Below, one piece after another: positions 7,322 through 9,177 of a stretch of 9,177 bases of DNA (the stretch's first letter is position 1; the number at the start of each line of letters is the position of its first letter). The notes under the pieces are model-generated. The model was not told the DNA's origin, did not search any database, and was given only the letters and a program-made list of their open reading frames with translations. This DNA comes from DATDPY01 sp964395765. GTDB lineage: Bacteria > Bacteroidota > Bacteroidia > Cytophagales > Cyclobacteriaceae. The stretch is from NCBI GenBank assembly GCA_964395765.1, contig CAYNCU010000176.1, positions 1 through 9,177 on the forward strand. The letters are read 5' to 3'. The translations under genes and the position numbers were made by a program.

Positions 7322-8889
7322 GCTATTAAATTGGGAATGGTGAAATAAAATGTACTTCCTCGTCCGACTTTTGATTTGACACGAATTTCTCCCATATGCA
7401 ACTGTATTATTTTTTTACAATTAGCAAGTCCTATTCCATATCCTTCATACTCTTTTTCGTCGGTATATAACCGTTGAAAAATATTAAAAATTCTTTCAAA
7501 ATAGCAAGAATCGATTCCTATTCCGTTATCTTGCACTGAGAATTCCCATTTTTCTTTTATTTTCTTTGAGGAAATTTGAACCTTAGGTTGTGTACCCTTT
7601 TTCTGGAATTTAATGGCATTAATTATAAGATTTTGAAACACCTGACGGATGCCAGATTCATATAGATTCAGCTTAGGCATCCCGGTCACTTCAATAACAG
7701 CTTTTGAAGTTTTAATTAAGGTTTCAAGATCTGCAATTACATCTTCAATCAATTTATTACAATCAACATACGTGAGTTTAATATTTTTGCCTAATCGGGA
7801 AAAGTCTAAAAGTGATTTAATCAGTATGCTCATCCTATCAGTAGCATTATTTACTGCACGAAGATATTTTCGGGCATTGTCATCTAAATGCTCTAAATAA
7901 TCCTCCTCAAAGACCTGCATATAATTAGATACTGTGCGAAGTGGTTCTCGAAGGTCATGTGAAGCAATATATGAAAATTGTTCAAGTTCTTTGTTTGCGA
8001 TGAGTAACTCTGCTGCCCGTTTTTCTTTCTCCTTATTTTGGTAGGCAAGTTCCTTGTTCGCAACGACCAATTCTTTTGCCCGTTTTTCTTTCTCCTTATT
8101 TTGGTAGGCAAGCTCCTTGTTAGCAACTACTAATTCTTTTGCCCGTTTTTCCTTCTCCTTATTTTGGTAGCCAAGTTCTTTGTTTGCAATTATTAACTCC
8201 GCTGCCCGTTTTTCTTTCTCCTTATTTTGAAAAGCAAGTTCTTGGTTTGCAATGACTAACGCTTTTGCCCGCTTTTCTTTCTCCTTATTCTGATAGGCAA
8301 GCTCTTTGTTTGCAATTATTAACTCCGCTGCCCGCTTTTCTTTCTCCTTATTCTGGTAGGCAAGTTCTTTGTTTGCAATTATTAACTCCGCTGCCCGCTT
8401 TTCACTCCGAATATTCTTTTTCTCAAGTGATCTGTTTAATTTTATTATCTCATCCTCAACCAATTTGCGACCTGTGATATCATGGACAACGGATGAAAAT
8501 CCTTTCAGGATGTTCAAATCATCATAAATGGGTGAGATAATGGTAGAGACATCCAACAGGTTACCATTTTTTTTTATTCGAACCGTTTCAAAATGTACTG
8601 ATGATACCCCCCTCTTAATTTGAGATATGAATTCCGAAAGTTCATATGCACGATCCTGCGGGATCAATACCGAAATTGATTTCCCAATGATTTCCTTAGC
8701 AGAATAACCAAATAATTGTTCGGCACCTGAATTCCAATTAGTAATTATGCCATCCAGGGATTTCCCGATTATAGCATCCGCGGAGGAGTCAACAATTGCT
8801 GATAATCTGCCTCGAATCTCATCCTGTTTTTTATGATAAGTTTGAGATCCCTTGGTTCCCGCTGGAATATTTTTTTCATGCTTTAACAT
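7318..8889 (-). CDS. Soluble PAS-domain sensor histidine kinase with a 21-residue repeat coiled-coil linker
   Basis: This cytoplasmic sensor kinase of 523 residues has no membrane segment or signal peptide. In order it has a PAS domain (about 26-140; ADAIIGKSLDGIITNWNSGA, then FSSVVHDITGRK), a short helix, and a long coiled coil of 6.7 copies of a 21-residue unit (163-302). HisKA (about 303-370) carries the phospho-accepting His311 in SHDLREPLRTV. HATPase_c (about 412-518) has N-box QNLIINAIKF (Asn424), G1 DNGIGID (454-460), F-box FERIFNIFQRL and G2 GYGIGLAN (483-490). All catalytic motifs are intact. It is the first gene of an operon with the receiver gene, overlapping it by four bases, so that protein is its likely partner. 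The PAS ligand cannot be told from sequence, and no heme or flavin signature is evident. ATG at 8889 is the first good start, with no Shine-Dalgarno sequence. Confidence 0.95.
   Translation of the reverse strand: MLKHEKNIPAGTKGSQTYHKKQDEIRGRLSAIVDSSADAIIGKSLDGIITNWNSGAEQLFGYSAKEIIGKSISVLIPQDRAYELSEFISQIKRGVSSVHFETVRIKKNGNLLDVSTIISPIYDDLNILKGFSSVVHDITGRKLVEDEIIKLNRSLEKKNIRSEKRAAELIIANKELAYQNKEKEKRAAELIIANKELAYQNKEKEKRAKALVIANQELAFQNKEKEKRAAELIIANKELGYQNKEKEKRAKELVVANKELAYQNKEKEKRAKELVVANKELAYQNKEKEKRAAELLIANKELEQFSYIASHDLREPLRTVSNYMQVFEEDYLEHLDDNARKYLRAVNNATDRMSILIKSLLDFSRLGKNIKLTYVDCNKLIEDVIADLETLIKTSKAVIEVTGMPKLNLYESGIRQVFQNLIINAIKFQKKGTQPKVQISSKKIKEKWEFSVQDNGIGIDSCYFERIFNIFQRLYTDEKEYEGYGIGLANCKKIIQLHMGEIRVKSKVGRGSTFYFTIPNLIA
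7984..8403 (-). repeat. In-gene tandem repeat, 63-bp unit x 6.7 copies
   Basis: Six full 63-base units and a 42-base partial unit lie inside the kinase gene. They encode EKRAAELIIANKELAYQNKE plus K with small variations. The unit starts are at residues 163, 184, 205, 226, 247, 268 and 289. Each unit is exactly three heptads, so copy-number changes keep both reading frame and coiled-coil phase. Copies 1 and 2 (8341-8403 and 8278-8340) differ at two bases. Copies 5 and 6 (8089-8151 and 8026-8088) differ at four bases, yet encode the same residues. Confidence 0.97.
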
Positions 8890-9177
8890 GGTTGAATATC
8901 ATAATGCATGATTTTTTTACATTGTTAATTTAATTCAGACCGATTCCAATAGTTTCATTAACTGAATGAGAACATTATATCCATATTTTTTATTTTGTAA
9001 CTGAAAAGGAGAAATACTATTTCCTGAGTAGAGGCGGTAATTGATAATGAGAATCTGTAAGCAAATACTGAACTGGTAAAATGATTTAAATAATAATTAT
9101 TGGTCAGAACCAGGAAATTAACTTAATCAATATTTACAAATTACCACTATATAATGGGAATAACTATAATAAGCAGG
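8890..9177. other. AT-rich non-coding stretch upstream of the kinase gene
   Basis: There is no open frame of note on either strand and no RNA gene or strong repeat. It should hold the promoter of the kinase-receiver operon. A partial match to the Bacteroidota promoter (TTG, 19 bases, TAACAATG on the minus strand, 8949-8920) is too weak to call. Confidence 0.6.

Noticed and set aside
7984..8403. Considered whether the regular 63-base repeats could be a CRISPR array or intergenic satellite.
   Set aside because: There are no unique spacers, the units are directly adjacent, and they encode an in-frame coiled coil inside an intact kinase gene.
8920..8949. Possible Bacteroidota promoter (TTG, 19 bases, TAACAATG on the minus strand) for the kinase operon.
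   Set aside because: Spacing is right but only part of the TAnnTTTG element is present, so it could be chance.

Overview
The window looks like chromosomal DNA of a member of the Bacteroidota, possibly a Chitinophagaceae or Sphingobacteriia relative. Evidence for this is a TonB-dependent receptor with an N-terminal carboxypeptidase-regulatory-like domain, a Bacteroidota-style outer-membrane porin, the absence of clear Shine-Dalgarno sequences, and a PAS-coiled-coil-HisKA kinase paired with a CheY-like regulator. The assignment rests on gene style alone, since no rRNA, tRNA or other marker gene is present.

Left part (1-5216), all on the minus strand. In transcription order it holds an outer-membrane porin-like protein (5216-4020), a 542-residue MFS transporter with an unusual two-helix N-terminal extension (3844-2216), and a TonB-dependent receptor (2066 to beyond base 1). 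The receptor's C-terminus lies outside the window. Its signal peptide is split by an apparent single-base frameshift. Together they provide two outer-membrane channels or receptors and one inner-membrane carrier, which would fit an uptake or efflux locus. The substrate cannot be read from the sequence. The receptor plug resembles the copper-receptor group only loosely.

Middle part (5217-6913). A 174-residue membrane-anchored protein of unknown function (minus strand, no ATG start) is followed by a divergent higBA-type toxin-antitoxin pair on the plus strand. The pair looks decayed. HigA has a clear one-base frameshift at about 6664, and HigB ends in Asn where the family normally ends in a functional His.

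Right part (6914-8889), minus strand. This is a two-gene signalling operon with a 4-base ATGA overlap. It encodes a soluble PAS histidine kinase whose PAS and catalytic domains are joined by 6.7 copies of a 21-residue heptad repeat, and a single-domain response regulator with no output domain. This part is visibly more AT-rich than the transporter region. No gene was found from 8890 to 9177.

I see no CRISPR array, insertion sequence, RNA gene or clearly new multi-gene system. The points most worth checking are the receptor frameshift, the double decay of higBA, and the kinase repeat.
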